NCBI RefSeq assembly: GCF_000737245.1
Contig: NZ_JPQU01000049.1
Location: forward strand, 1 to 42,182
Direction: 5' to 3'
Length of the DNA: 42,182 nucleotides
Source of the DNA: Pseudomonas syringae
Lineage (GTDB): Bacteria; Pseudomonadota; Gammaproteobacteria; Pseudomonadales; Pseudomonadaceae
Shown piece after piece: positions 15,511-23,683 of this stretch; position 1 is the stretch's first letter; each line of letters starts with the position of its first letter. The notes beneath the pieces are model-generated. The model was not told where the DNA came from. It worked only from the letters and a program-made list of their open reading frames with translations, and ran no database searches. Position numbers and translations under genes: made by a program.

Positions 15511-15522
15511 TGGTCTAGTCCA
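15511..15522. promoter_or_regulatory. GntR/UTRA-type operator 2, over the regulator's leader
   Basis: TGGTCTAGTCCA matches 11 of 12 bases of TGGTCTAGACCA and is flanked by C and G to give a 14-base near-palindrome. It ends 13 bases before the regulator's ATG and abuts its Shine-Dalgarno sequence, an arrangement suited to autorepression. Confidence 0.55.
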
Positions 15523-15535
15523 GAAAGGTAACCTG

Positions 15536-16255
15536 ATGCGCGAAGAAGTGCCCCGTGCGGTCACGACGATTTGCAATGCCTTGCAAGAGCAGATCGAGCA
15601 CGGCCTGTTGCCCCCCGGCAGCAAATTACCCGCCGAACGCAAGCTGAGCGAGGTCTTCGACACCACGCGCATCACCCTGCGTGAGGCATTGGTGCAGCTC
15701 GAAGCACTAGGGCTGATTTACCGTGAGGAGCGTCGCGGCTGGTTCATTTCGCCGCCGCGTCTGGCCTATGACCTGATGCGCCGCAGCCACTTTCACGCCA
15801 TGGTCAGCGCCCAGGGGCGGGTGGCGGACACACAGGTCATCTCGGCGCGCTTGCAACCGGCTTCGGCGAGGATCTGCGAGATGCTGCAGTTGCCGGCGCT
15901 GTCCAGCGTGATCCAGATCTGCCGGGCACGGCGCATTGATCAGCGTCTGGTGCTGTACGTGGAGCATTATCTGAACCCGGACTACTTCCCCGGCATTCTC
16001 GATTGCGACCTGAATCAGTCACTGACAGAGCTTTACGCCAGTCGCTATGACCTGCGCTACGGGCAGGTGCGCTTCGAAATGGTCCCGACGGCGTTGCATG
16101 CCGAGGCTTCGGCGGCGCTCAAAGTCTCCCTGGGCAGCCCCGGCTTGAGAATTGCACGGGTCAACTTCGACCAGAACGGCCGCCTGATCGACTGCGACCT
16201 GGAATACTGGCGCCATGATGCGATTCATGTGAGCGCGGTGGTTAGGGATATTTGA
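15536..16255 (+). CDS. GntR/UTRA transcriptional regulator, PhnR-like
   Basis: A 239-residue regulator of the HutC subfamily. It has a winged HTH at about 5-72 (PPGSKLPAERKLSEVF, TTRITLREALVQLEALGLIYREERRGWFI) and a UTRA ligand domain at about 90-235 ending in DCDLEYWRHDAIHV. The HTH tail and the final block closely resemble PhnR of Salmonella 2-aminoethylphosphonate loci (recalled, not aligned). AAAGG precedes the ATG at 15536, which is preferred to the longer frame from 15494. It is divergent from the ABC operon and most likely represses it until an imported phosphorus compound or derivative binds the UTRA domain. Confidence 0.88.
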   Translation: MREEVPRAVTTICNALQEQIEHGLLPPGSKLPAERKLSEVFDTTRITLREALVQLEALGLIYREERRGWFISPPRLAYDLMRRSHFHAMVSAQGRVADTQVISARLQPASARICEMLQLPALSSVIQICRARRIDQRLVLYVEHYLNPDYFPGILDCDLNQSLTELYASRYDLRYGQVRFEMVPTALHAEASAALKVSLGSPGLRIARVNFDQNGRLIDCDLEYWRHDAIHVSAVVRDI

Positions 16256-16285
16256 GGGCAGTGAGGCATCTGTTGGCGCGAGGCT

Positions 16286-16377
16286 CGTGGGACCGGCTTT
16301 AGCCGGGAAAGCGGTATTTCTGACGATAAATATCGGGTGGCTGTACCGGCCTCTTCCCGGCTGAAGCCGGTCCCACG
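16286..16377. repeat. REPIN (GTGGGACCGGCTTTAGCCGGGAA type)
   Basis: The second REPIN class of the window, with CGTGGGACCGG heads and an AGCCGGGAA core. It forms a composite block with the unit at 16404-16434. Confidence 0.9.
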
Positions 16378-16403
16378 TCGTCGTGCCAATATTGAGATCA
16401 CAC

Positions 16404-16434
16404 CTGTGGGAGCGCGCTTGCCCGCGATGGCGTC
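16404..16434. repeat. Solo REP unit
   Basis: CTGTGGGAGCGCGCTTGCCC followed by GCGATGGCGTC. No inverted partner is seen before the downstream gene. Confidence 0.8.
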
Positions 16435-16489
16435 ATCTCGGTCGAATTAAATGTCGTGTCAAAACCCTATTCGCAGCCTTCGGCAGCCC

Positions 16490-18673
16490 CTACAGATCCG
16501 GTGCGCTGTCGGGTTCTATTTTTTTTGTTCCCCCAGCCGTCATCACCTGCACACTCAACCGTGGTGTCGCCAGGTCCATGCCCGCTTCATCCAGATGCCG
16601 TTTCAGTGACAGATTGAACGCCCGGGAGACTTCCCATTGTTTGATCGGTGCGGTCTTGAAGCGCGCCCGCAGGATGGCGTTGCCGGACTCGAAGCTCTCC
16701 ACGCCCTGAAACTCCAGCGGCGACCAGATATTGCGTCGTTGCAGCGGATCGGCGCGCATTTTGGTGCCCACGTCGCGAATCAGCTTCAGGGCGTCGTCGA
16801 TCTTCATGCTCGCCGGGATGGCGATGCGGAAGATCGCGTAGCCGAATTCCCGGGAGTAGTTCTGAATACTTTTGATCTCGCTGAACGGAATCGTATGCAC
16901 AATGCCGTCGATGTCCCGCAGGCGCACCGTGCGGATCGTCAGGCCTTCGACCGTGCCCAGATGGCCGCCGACGTCCACGTAGTCATCAATAGCCAGTGAG
17001 TCTTCGATGATGATGAACAGCCCGGTGATCAAATCTGCCACCAACGATTGCGCGCCGAAGCCGATGGCCAGGCCGATCACACCGGCACCGGCCAGCAGCG
17101 GGGTGACGTTCATGCCCATGTTCGCCAAGGCAACGATCAGCGCAATGATGAAGATCGCCACGAACAGCACATTGCGAATCAGCGGCATCATGGTTTGCGC
17201 CCGGGCATTGGCCAGGCCTTTGCGCGAGCGGGTCAGGGCGTGATGCACGGCGGTGTCGCTGACGATCCAGATCAGCCAGGCGAACAGCAGGGTCGCGATC
17301 AGGCTGAACAGCTTGACGCTGATGTCATGGCCGTCGCCTTCGGCAAAGCGGATCAACGACATGCCCCAGACCCGCAAACCCAGCTCGATGAATGCTAGCC
17401 AGACCAGCAGGTGCACCAGGGTGTAGAAGAAGTTGTTCAGCCGGTCTGAATACAGCGCGTGGCGTTTGTGCCCGTGGCGTGGGCGCTGTGCATGGCGCCT
17501 GACCAGCCCCTGAATCACCATGCACACCACCAGCAAAACCGTGCAGATCAGCGCTTGTCGCAGGGCCGTGCTCGTATCTCCTGCGGAAAAGAAGGTGGCG
17601 AACAGCGACACCGCGACCAGCATCAGTGCCGGGACATACCAATACGTGCCGAGAATATCGATGGTGTCGCTCAGGGCGCGACGGGTCAGGCGGCGCGACA
17701 GGGGCTGGTTACGAATCAAGTGCGCGATAGGCCGACGGAATCGCAGGATGAACAAACCGCTGAACATCGCCGCCATGACGTTGGTGAAAGTTGCAGCCGT
17801 ATGCGCAAGATGTACGCCAAGGCTGGCAATCAGACGCGGATCGTTCAGAGCCTCGCCAAAGGCGGCAAAGCTGCCGATCAGCCACAGCGGCCTGAACGCC
17901 TGATGGCGCAGGATATACAAGGCCTTATGGCGATGCGGGCCGTCGAGCACCGAGAATGCGATCACGCAGATCGCCGAAAACAGCGTGCCCACCACCAGCG
18001 CGTAGGCCAGCACCATGGCCAGATCCTTGCCCAGCGACGAGGGCAAGTTGTAGCTCAGGTACACGGTGATCACCAACGCAATCAGCCACGGACCGAGTTT
18101 GCGCAGGGCGAAGCGCAGCATGTCCAGGGTTCGCGGGTTCTGCGGCAACTCCTCCGACAGGCCGAAACGCATCCGCACCCAATGCCCCAGCCAGATCAGC
18201 GCAGCCGCCAGCAGGCTCCACAGCAGCAATGCCAGAGCAAAACCGACGATGACTGGCAGCCATTGATTGGCGGGAAGCAGCACATTGAGGAATTCATCCT
18301 GGGCCAGATCGATTTCCTCGGCCCAGCGAGTAATGGGGCTGTCATCGCCGGAGAATTTTTTCTCCAGCTCGCTCAATGTACCGCCGATCAGGCCCAGAAC
18401 CCCTTGATCGCCGCTTGCCTGGGCTTTCTGCGTGGCGTCTCGAAGTTTTTTCAGATCGGTCAGCAATTGGGCTCGCTGCTGATCGTTTTCCAGGCTTTTG
18501 ATCACTTCATCCAGGGACTGCCCCAAAGGCTCTTGTGCCTGAGGCTGGGTTTTCGTCCCGCCCCCCAATACGCCCGGCAATCCCACAGCGTGGGCTGCTG
18601 TCAGGGGGAGCAGTGCCAGCAGGCAGATCAGAAACAGGCGTTGCACGAGTGAAAAACAGGGGGAAGCGGTCAC
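16490..18673 (-). CDS. MscS-family mechanosensitive channel (large, YbiO-like)
   Basis: A 727-residue inner-membrane channel that releases solutes on hypo-osmotic shock. A signal peptide (LFLICLLALLPLTAAHA) leads into a periplasmic helical region (about 30-140), then about ten membrane helices. The conserved MscS core follows: pore helix GAGVIGLAIGFGAQSLVADLITGLFII, beta domain VGGHLGTVEGLTIRTVRLRDIDG and a C-terminal alpha/beta domain. The start is GTG at 18673 with only a distant GAGG, so the exact N-terminus is uncertain. It is larger than MscS (286 residues) and similar to E. coli YbiO. The next gene upstream on this strand is the 54-residue membrane protein, about 140 bases away. Confidence 0.9.
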   Translation of the reverse strand: MTASPCFSLVQRLFLICLLALLPLTAAHAVGLPGVLGGGTKTQPQAQEPLGQSLDEVIKSLENDQQRAQLLTDLKKLRDATQKAQASGDQGVLGLIGGTLSELEKKFSGDDSPITRWAEEIDLAQDEFLNVLLPANQWLPVIVGFALALLLWSLLAAALIWLGHWVRMRFGLSEELPQNPRTLDMLRFALRKLGPWLIALVITVYLSYNLPSSLGKDLAMVLAYALVVGTLFSAICVIAFSVLDGPHRHKALYILRHQAFRPLWLIGSFAAFGEALNDPRLIASLGVHLAHTAATFTNVMAAMFSGLFILRFRRPIAHLIRNQPLSRRLTRRALSDTIDILGTYWYVPALMLVAVSLFATFFSAGDTSTALRQALICTVLLVVCMVIQGLVRRHAQRPRHGHKRHALYSDRLNNFFYTLVHLLVWLAFIELGLRVWGMSLIRFAEGDGHDISVKLFSLIATLLFAWLIWIVSDTAVHHALTRSRKGLANARAQTMMPLIRNVLFVAIFIIALIVALANMGMNVTPLLAGAGVIGLAIGFGAQSLVADLITGLFIIIEDSLAIDDYVDVGGHLGTVEGLTIRTVRLRDIDGIVHTIPFSEIKSIQNYSREFGYAIFRIAIPASMKIDDALKLIRDVGTKMRADPLQRRNIWSPLEFQGVESFESGNAILRARFKTAPIKQWEVSRAFNLSLKRHLDEAGMDLATPRLSVQVMTAGGTKKIEPDSAPDL

Positions 18674-18814
18674 CAGGCTGTAAACCTCGAATCGACATCG
18701 GTACGCCCAAGCCGAACGGCCCGGACATGAATGAACGAGGAGTTTACGAGCGGTGCGCGCGCTTGGCGAGTCGCTTTTCAGCGCTGCGGCCCACGTAATC
18801 CGCGAGGTTGTGCT

Positions 18815-18979
18815 TCAGGTGAGTTTTTCCAGGATCTTCCAGCACGCCGTCCCGATCAGCGACATCATCCCCAGCCATATCATCAGCACCCCGGCGGGAC
18901 GTTCCTGATAGCTGTAACCAACACACAACAGCAACATCCCGCCGATGACCGGCAGAAGCAGTGCGAAAAACGCGTTCAT
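18815..18979 (-). CDS. 54-residue two-helix membrane protein
   Basis: Its sequence MNAFFALLLPVIGGMLLLCVGY... forms two hydrophobic helices (about 3-21 and 30-46) separated by a short polar turn (YQERPAG), with a Lys-rich end. AGGAGG lies nine bases before the ATG at 18979, strong evidence of translation. I do not recognise a family. It reads toward the mechanosensitive channel gene and could be co-transcribed with it. Confidence 0.7.
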   Translation of the reverse strand: MNAFFALLLPVIGGMLLLCVGYSYQERPAGVLMIWLGMMSLIGTACWKILEKLT

Positions 18980-19053
18980 GGCATCGAACCTCCTGAAGGT
19001 TGATGCCATGAGTGTAGGTGGGTTTGGTGGATGGAACGTGTTGCAGATTTCAC

Positions 19054-19145
19054 CTGTGGGAGCGAATTCATTCGCGAAGACATTCGTTCAGACGCCGCAT
19101 AATTGCCAGATACACCGGCTCTTTCGCGAATGAATTCGCCCACAG
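19054..19145. repeat. REPIN (GAATTCATT type), right arm short by two bases
   Basis: The inverted arms match the elements at 6413 and 36756, but the right head reads GAATTCGCCCACAG, having lost two bases of the usual CGCTCCCACAG. Confidence 0.85.
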
Positions 19146-19163
19146 GTACACCGCGTCGTCTTT

Positions 19164-19227
19164 CTTCGCGGGCAAGCCTCGCTCCAACGGGTTTGCAATC
19201 TTCTGTAGGAGCCGAGCTTGCTCGCGA
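19164..19227. repeat. Two unpaired REP units
   Basis: One unit (19164-19188) is of the GCGGGCAAGCCTCGCTCCAAC type. The next (19203-19227) is CTGTAGGAGCCGAGCTTGCT followed by CGCGA. They belong to different classes and do not pair as a REPIN. Confidence 0.75.
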
Positions 19228-19272
19228 TTCGGGCGCTGCGGTGCATCAGACAGACCGATTACCGACCAAACT

Positions 19273-19301
19273 CTATATTTGGGGCTTCACCCCAAACATA
19301 G
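19273..19301. repeat. 12-bp hairpin of unknown role
   Basis: CTATATTTGGGG and CCCCAAACATAG pair over 12 positions (one T-C / G-U position) around loop CTTCA. No T-run follows, so it is not a typical terminator. The remainder of 18980-19341 is REP sequence. Confidence 0.5.
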
Positions 19302-19341
19302 AATTTCCCACAACGGTCACCTGCAGAATGGGTGCAGGTGG

Positions 19342-20631
19342 TTACGGCAACTCATGACTCGCATAAAACGCCGTCAACACCTTCACCAGATGCGCAAGGT
19401 CATGACTGCCGGCCAGCTCACGGATCGAGTGCATGGCGAAGGTCGGCAGGCCGATGTCGACAGTCCGCACGCCCAGGTGGCTGGCGGTGATCGGGCCGAT
19501 GGTCGAGCCGCAGGCCATGTCGCTGCGCACCACGAAGCTCTGCACCGGTACTTCTTCGGCCATGCACAGATGGCGGAAGAACCCGGCGGTTTCGCTGTTG
19601 GTCGCGTAACGCTGATTGCTGTTGACCTTGATCACCGGGCCGGCGTTGAGTTTCGGGCCGTGGTTGGCGTCGTGTTTCTCAGCGTAGTTGGGGTGGATGC
19701 CGTGGGCGTTGTCGGCCGAAACCAGCAACGACTTCTGAATGGTGCGCACGTAATCCGCGCCATCGGGCAGCAAGCGTTGGATGATCTGCTCCAGCATCGG
19801 GCCGTCTGCGCCGCAGGTCGACGATGAACCGACTTCTTCGTGGTCGGTGCAGACCAACAGGCAGGTTTCGTCGCTATCGGTGCCGAGCAGCGCTTGGAGA
19901 CCGGCGTAGCACGACAACAGGTTGTCCAGACGTGCGCCGGCGATGAAGTCGGCATTGAGCCCGACGACGGCAGCGCTTTGCGTGTCGTAGAAGCTCAGCT
20001 CGTAATCGAGCACCACATCAGCGTTCAGGCCGTGCTCGCGAGCCAGTTGATCGGTGAGCAGGGCGCGGAAGTCGGCACGTTCGTCGCCGGCCACCTGGGC
20101 CAGGATCGGCGGCAGTTCGGTCTGCGGGTTGATCGTCCAGCCTTCGTTGGCGGTGCGATTGAGGTGGATCGCCAGGTTCGGGATCACCGCAATCGGCAGT
20201 TTGAAGTCGATCAACTGGCTTTCGACCTTGCCGTCACGACGGAAAGTCACTCGCCCTGCCAAGGACAGGTCGCGGTCGAACCAAGGGGCGAGCAGGGCGC
20301 CGCCATAGACTTCGACGCCCAATTGCCAGAAACCCTGACGTTGCAGTTCCGGCTGTGGCTTGACCCGCAGGCACGGACTGTCAGTGTGCGCGCCCACCAT
20401 GCGAATGCCGCCGGTCAGCGGCGATTGCCGGCCCAGACGAAATGCCACGATAGACGAGTCGTTACGGGTGACGTAATACCGGCCACCGGTTTCGGTCGCC
20501 CAGGTTTCACGCTCGTCCAGACGCTGGAAGCCAGAGGCTTCAAGGTGTTGAACGAGAGTGGCAGTGGCATGAAAGGGGGTAGGGGAGGCCTTGAGAAAGT
20601 CAATGAGGCCCTGGTTCAGCTCTTCGCGCAT
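19342..20631 (-). CDS. apeB: M18-family aspartyl aminopeptidase
   Basis: A 429-residue cytoplasmic zinc aminopeptidase that removes N-terminal acidic residues from peptides. The metal-binding and catalytic blocks are visible: GAHTDSPCLRVKP, DNLLSCYAGLQ, CTDHEEVGSSSTCGA, ANHGPKLNAGPVIKVN, MACGSTIGPI and IGLPTFAMHSIRE. Length and order fit the M18 family (about 430). The start has GGAGTGA upstream. It is a single-gene unit. Confidence 0.93.
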   Translation of the reverse strand: MREELNQGLIDFLKASPTPFHATATLVQHLEASGFQRLDERETWATETGGRYYVTRNDSSIVAFRLGRQSPLTGGIRMVGAHTDSPCLRVKPQPELQRQGFWQLGVEVYGGALLAPWFDRDLSLAGRVTFRRDGKVESQLIDFKLPIAVIPNLAIHLNRTANEGWTINPQTELPPILAQVAGDERADFRALLTDQLAREHGLNADVVLDYELSFYDTQSAAVVGLNADFIAGARLDNLLSCYAGLQALLGTDSDETCLLVCTDHEEVGSSSTCGADGPMLEQIIQRLLPDGADYVRTIQKSLLVSADNAHGIHPNYAEKHDANHGPKLNAGPVIKVNSNQRYATNSETAGFFRHLCMAEEVPVQSFVVRSDMACGSTIGPITASHLGVRTVDIGLPTFAMHSIRELAGSHDLAHLVKVLTAFYASHELP

Positions 20632-20741
20632 AAGTCACTCCAGACAGCAATGGCGGGAGTTTACCGTATTGATGTGTGTCGTGTTATTGCGGGTGTGCTT
20701 TGTGTTGGGGTTGTCCCTATTAATTATGTTGCCTGTTAAAT

Positions 20742-20812
20742 CGTCATCGCGGGCAAGCGCGCTCCTACAGGTGACGTTTTCTCTGTAGGAGCGCGCTTGC
20801 CCGCGATGGCGT
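20742..20812. repeat. Tail-out REP pair
   Basis: Two GTAGGAGCGCGCTTGCCCGC units are arranged the opposite way round from a REPIN: the GCGATGGCG ends face outward and the TGTAGGAG heads face each other across 12 bases. Confidence 0.85.
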
Positions 20813-20832
20813 CGTTAAACTCACAGCAAAAC

Positions 20833-21468
20833 CTAAAACGGCGCAGGGCATTCAAACCGCAACCGCTCGCCGGTCTGCGGATGAGTGAAGCTCAGCATGC
20901 TGGCGTGCAGGCACAGACGCGGGTAGGCAGCCAATGCCTCGGGATGCGCGTACAAGCCATCGCCGAGCAGCGGATGACCAATCGAAAGCATGTGGACCCG
21001 CAATTGATGGGAACGCCCGGTAATTGGCGTCAGCTCCACCCGGCTGTATTGACCGCAACGCTCCAGCACTTTCCAGAAGGTTTGTGCATGCTTGCCCTGC
21101 TCATGATCCACTACATGCCGAGGCTTGGTGGGTGGGTCGTAGCGCAAGGGCAAGTCGATGCTGCCGCTGTCCAGGGTCGGCTCGCCCCAGCACAAGGCGG
21201 TGTAGGCTTTTTCGGTTTCCCGGTCATGAAACTGTCGGGACAGTTCGCGATGAGTATCCGGGTCGCGAGCCAGCAGAATGATCCCGGAGGTTTCCCAGTC
21301 CAGGCGATGGACGATACGGGCTTCGGGATAGCCGTTTTCCTGCAGGCGGGTAATCAGGCAATCCTTGTTGTCCTCCGCGCGGCCGGGAACGGAAAGCAGC
21401 AGGGTGGGCTTATCGATCACCAGAACGCCAGCGTTCTGATGAATGATGCGGATATTCGACAACGGCAT
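20833..21468 (-). CDS. rluA: 23S rRNA/tRNA pseudouridine synthase RluA
   Basis: A 211-residue enzyme that isomerises uridine to pseudouridine (U746 of 23S rRNA and U32 of tRNAs in E. coli). The catalytic motif HRLDWETSG is at 54-62 with Asp57. The other family blocks are LLLSVPGR, FHDRETEKAYTALCWG and PITGRSHQLRVHMLSIGHPLLGD. Length and the absence of an S4 domain match RluA and not RluB/C/D. Start at 21468 with AGAGG upstream. It lies just downstream of minE and may be read from the min transcripts. Confidence 0.9.
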   Translation of the reverse strand: MPLSNIRIIHQNAGVLVIDKPTLLLSVPGRAEDNKDCLITRLQENGYPEARIVHRLDWETSGIILLARDPDTHRELSRQFHDRETEKAYTALCWGEPTLDSGSIDLPLRYDPPTKPRHVVDHEQGKHAQTFWKVLERCGQYSRVELTPITGRSHQLRVHMLSIGHPLLGDGLYAHPEALAAYPRLCLHASMLSFTHPQTGERLRFECPAPF

Positions 21469-21548
21469 TGAGTGGCCTCTAAACGCCAACGGCGGTACAA
21501 GCCCCATTCCTGAAAAGGAGCCTGTACCGCCGCAGACAACCGCCGGAT

Positions 21549-21803
21549 CTAGCGATCTGGCAGGGTGATGTTGAGTTCCAGAATCGAGCAGCTGCCCTGG
21601 TTTTCCAGAGCCACTTGAACATCGTTGGACTCGATGTTGACATATTTACGAATCACTTCGACCAGCTCTTTCTGGAGAGCTGGCAGGTAATCCGGAGTAG
21701 TGCGTTGGCCGCGTTCATGCGCCACGATGATCTGTAGACGCTCTTTCGCGACCGACGCGGTGCTGGTTTTTTTGCTGGCACGAAAGAAGTCGAAAATGTT
21801 CAT
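21549..21803 (-). CDS. minE: Cell division topological specificity factor MinE
   Basis: An 84-residue protein that stimulates MinD ATPase and drives pole-to-pole oscillation of MinCD. Its N-terminal membrane-targeting stretch MNIFDFFRASKK, the anti-MinCD segment KERLQIIVAHERGQR and the C-terminal dimerisation domain are all present. The ATG overlaps the minD stop by one base. Confidence 0.97.
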   Translation of the reverse strand: MNIFDFFRASKKTSTASVAKERLQIIVAHERGQRTTPDYLPALQKELVEVIRKYVNIESNDVQVALENQGSCSILELNITLPDR

Positions 21804-22615
21804 CAATTACCCCCGAACAGGCGTTCGAAAAATCCTTTCTTCTGTACGTCCAGGAAACGGTGCTCGCGGTCTTTACCCAACAGACGATCAACAGCGTCGC
21901 TGTAGGCCTGACCGGCATCGCTCTGCTCATCAAGGATGACCGGGACGCCCTGGTTGGAAGCTTTCAATACTGCCTGGGACTCCGGGATCACGCCCAGCAG
22001 AGTCACCGCGAGGATTTCCTTGACGTCTTCAACGCCAAGCATCTCGCCCTTGCTGACACGCTCCGGGTTGTAGCGGGTCAACAGCAGGTGTTCCTTGATC
22101 GGCTCTTCGTTGCGCTCGGCGCGACGGGACTTGCTGGCCAGCAGGCCGAGCATGCGGTCCGAGTCACGTACCGACGAGACTTCCGGGTTGGTCACGACGA
22201 TGGCTTCGTCAGCGAAGTACATCGCCAGGTGAGCACCGGTTTCGATACCGGCCGGGGAGTCGCAGACGATGTATTCGAAGGATTCCTTGAGTTCCATCAG
22301 AACTTTTTCCACGCCTTCCTTGGTCAGCGCTTCCTTGTCACGGGTCTGGCTGGCGGCCAGTACGTACAGCCCTTCGATCTTCTTGTCCTTGATCAGGGCC
22401 TGTTGCAGGTTGGCTTCGCCGTTGACCACGTTGACGAAGTCATACACCACGCGACGCTCGCAGCCCATGATCAGGTCGAGGTTACGCAAGCCGACGTCGA
22501 AGTCGACGATGACAGTTTTGTGGCCGCGCAGTGCGAGGCCCGTACCGATGGCGGCGCTGGTGGTGGTCTTGCCCACACCACCCTTACCGGATGTAACCAC
22601 GAGAATCTTGGCCAA
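21803..22615 (-). CDS. minD: Septum-site determining ATPase MinD
   Basis: A 270-residue ParA-like ATPase that recruits MinC to the membrane and oscillates with MinE. It has the deviant Walker A KGGVGKTT (11-18), switch blocks VDFDVGLRNLD and CDSPAGIE, and a C-terminal amphipathic membrane-targeting helix (KKGFFERLFGG). The start codon is TTG with AGGGGTG eight bases upstream. It is separated from minC by 208 bases with no gene or clear terminator. Confidence 0.97.
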   Translation of the reverse strand: MAKILVVTSGKGGVGKTTTSAAIGTGLALRGHKTVIVDFDVGLRNLDLIMGCERRVVYDFVNVVNGEANLQQALIKDKKIEGLYVLAASQTRDKEALTKEGVEKVLMELKESFEYIVCDSPAGIETGAHLAMYFADEAIVVTNPEVSSVRDSDRMLGLLASKSRRAERNEEPIKEHLLLTRYNPERVSKGEMLGVEDVKEILAVTLLGVIPESQAVLKASNQGVPVILDEQSDAGQAYSDAVDRLLGKDREHRFLDVQKKGFFERLFGGN

Positions 22616-22823
22616 GGTGTATCACCCCTAGAGGAAAAGGATTTTTAGTCCTGAAGAGCGTCCCTTGAAGCGGCGGCATTCGAACAATGAGGGAAATTTA
22701 AATGCCCGTCGGTCTGGACCTCGGAGCAATCTGCCAGAGAAAGTGAATATCCCCGGATTTCCTACAGCCTTTGCTACGTTTTCGCGACGAATCAGAGATG
22801 CTTTGAAAATGGCGCAGTATCCG

Positions 22824-23564
22824 TTAAAGACGGATGATGTTCAACACGTCGCCAGACAGGCTGACCTGTACCGAGCTCCCCCACAGGGGATCACGGCGCA
22901 GGTCTTCGGAAACCTTGTATTGCCCGGCGATGGATATCAACTCGGCGCCCATTTGCTGACAGAAAATACGCGCTTTGGTATCGCCTTTTATTCCTGCCAG
23001 TGCTCGTCCACGCAATGGGCCGTAAACATGGATGTTCCCATCGGCCAGAAGTTCCGCACCAGGGCTGACCGGCGCAATCACCACCAGGTCGCCACCTGGG
23101 GCATAAATCTGCTGGCCGCCCCGCACCGGGGCGGTGATGACCCGGGTTGGCTTGATGATTGGCTCAGGTGGTTTTTCAGCTTTTTTCTTCGCGGCGTCGC
23201 CTTCCAGTGGGTCCAGCGGACGTTCCCGGGCACCCGATGGCGGCAATACAGGCAAATCAATTGCGATCGCTGCGGCGATATCTTCGATACGGTTGGCGCG
23301 GATGGCCAGAGTGCGCAGCCCATGCTGACGGCAGACCCGCATCAGGCCGGGCAGGTCGACGGCACCGCTGTCGGCCGGGAGCTTGTCGAGCGCCAGTACC
23401 AGCGGGGTATTGCTGAAGAAGTTCGGGGCCTGCGCCACTTTCGCCGCCAATTGACGGTCCAGGGCCTCAAGGTTGTTGCGGGCCAGCTCCAATACGGTAA
23501 TGGCCAGCATGCTGCCCTTGAGTTGGAAGACAGGTTCCTGTTCTTGCGATTCGTTTTGGCTCAT
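22824..23564 (-). CDS. minC: Septum-site determining protein MinC
   Basis: A 246-residue FtsZ-assembly inhibitor. The N-terminal domain (about 10-105: FQLKGSMLAITVLELA...) binds FtsZ. A Lys/Pro-rich linker (AAKKKAEKPPEPIIKP) leads to the beta-helical C-terminal domain (about 140-246) with the repeats ISPGAELLADGNIHVYGPLRG and GAELISIAGQYKV-like turns that bind MinD. The start MSQNESQ is preferred; an ATG three codons upstream (23573) is possible. Divergent from the acyltransferase gene. Confidence 0.96.
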   Translation of the reverse strand: MSQNESQEQEPVFQLKGSMLAITVLELARNNLEALDRQLAAKVAQAPNFFSNTPLVLALDKLPADSGAVDLPGLMRVCRQHGLRTLAIRANRIEDIAAAIAIDLPVLPPSGARERPLDPLEGDAAKKKAEKPPEPIIKPTRVITAPVRGGQQIYAPGGDLVVIAPVSPGAELLADGNIHVYGPLRGRALAGIKGDTKARIFCQQMGAELISIAGQYKVSEDLRRDPLWGSSVQVSLSGDVLNIIRL

Positions 23565-23683
23565 GGTTGGCATACAACGGCTTGTCGCTAAAAGTGCCGA
23601 GACTTATAACGAGAACGCCCGCTAGCCGCAAGCGGGGTCGAACCGTTGTAGAATGCGCGGCCATGGTTCTGACGGAAGCTTTA

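Noticed and set aside
17459..18652. A 397-codon frame antisense to the mechanosensitive channel
   Set aside because: The sequence is rich in Gln/His/Arg, has no motif, and mirrors the codon bias of the real gene.
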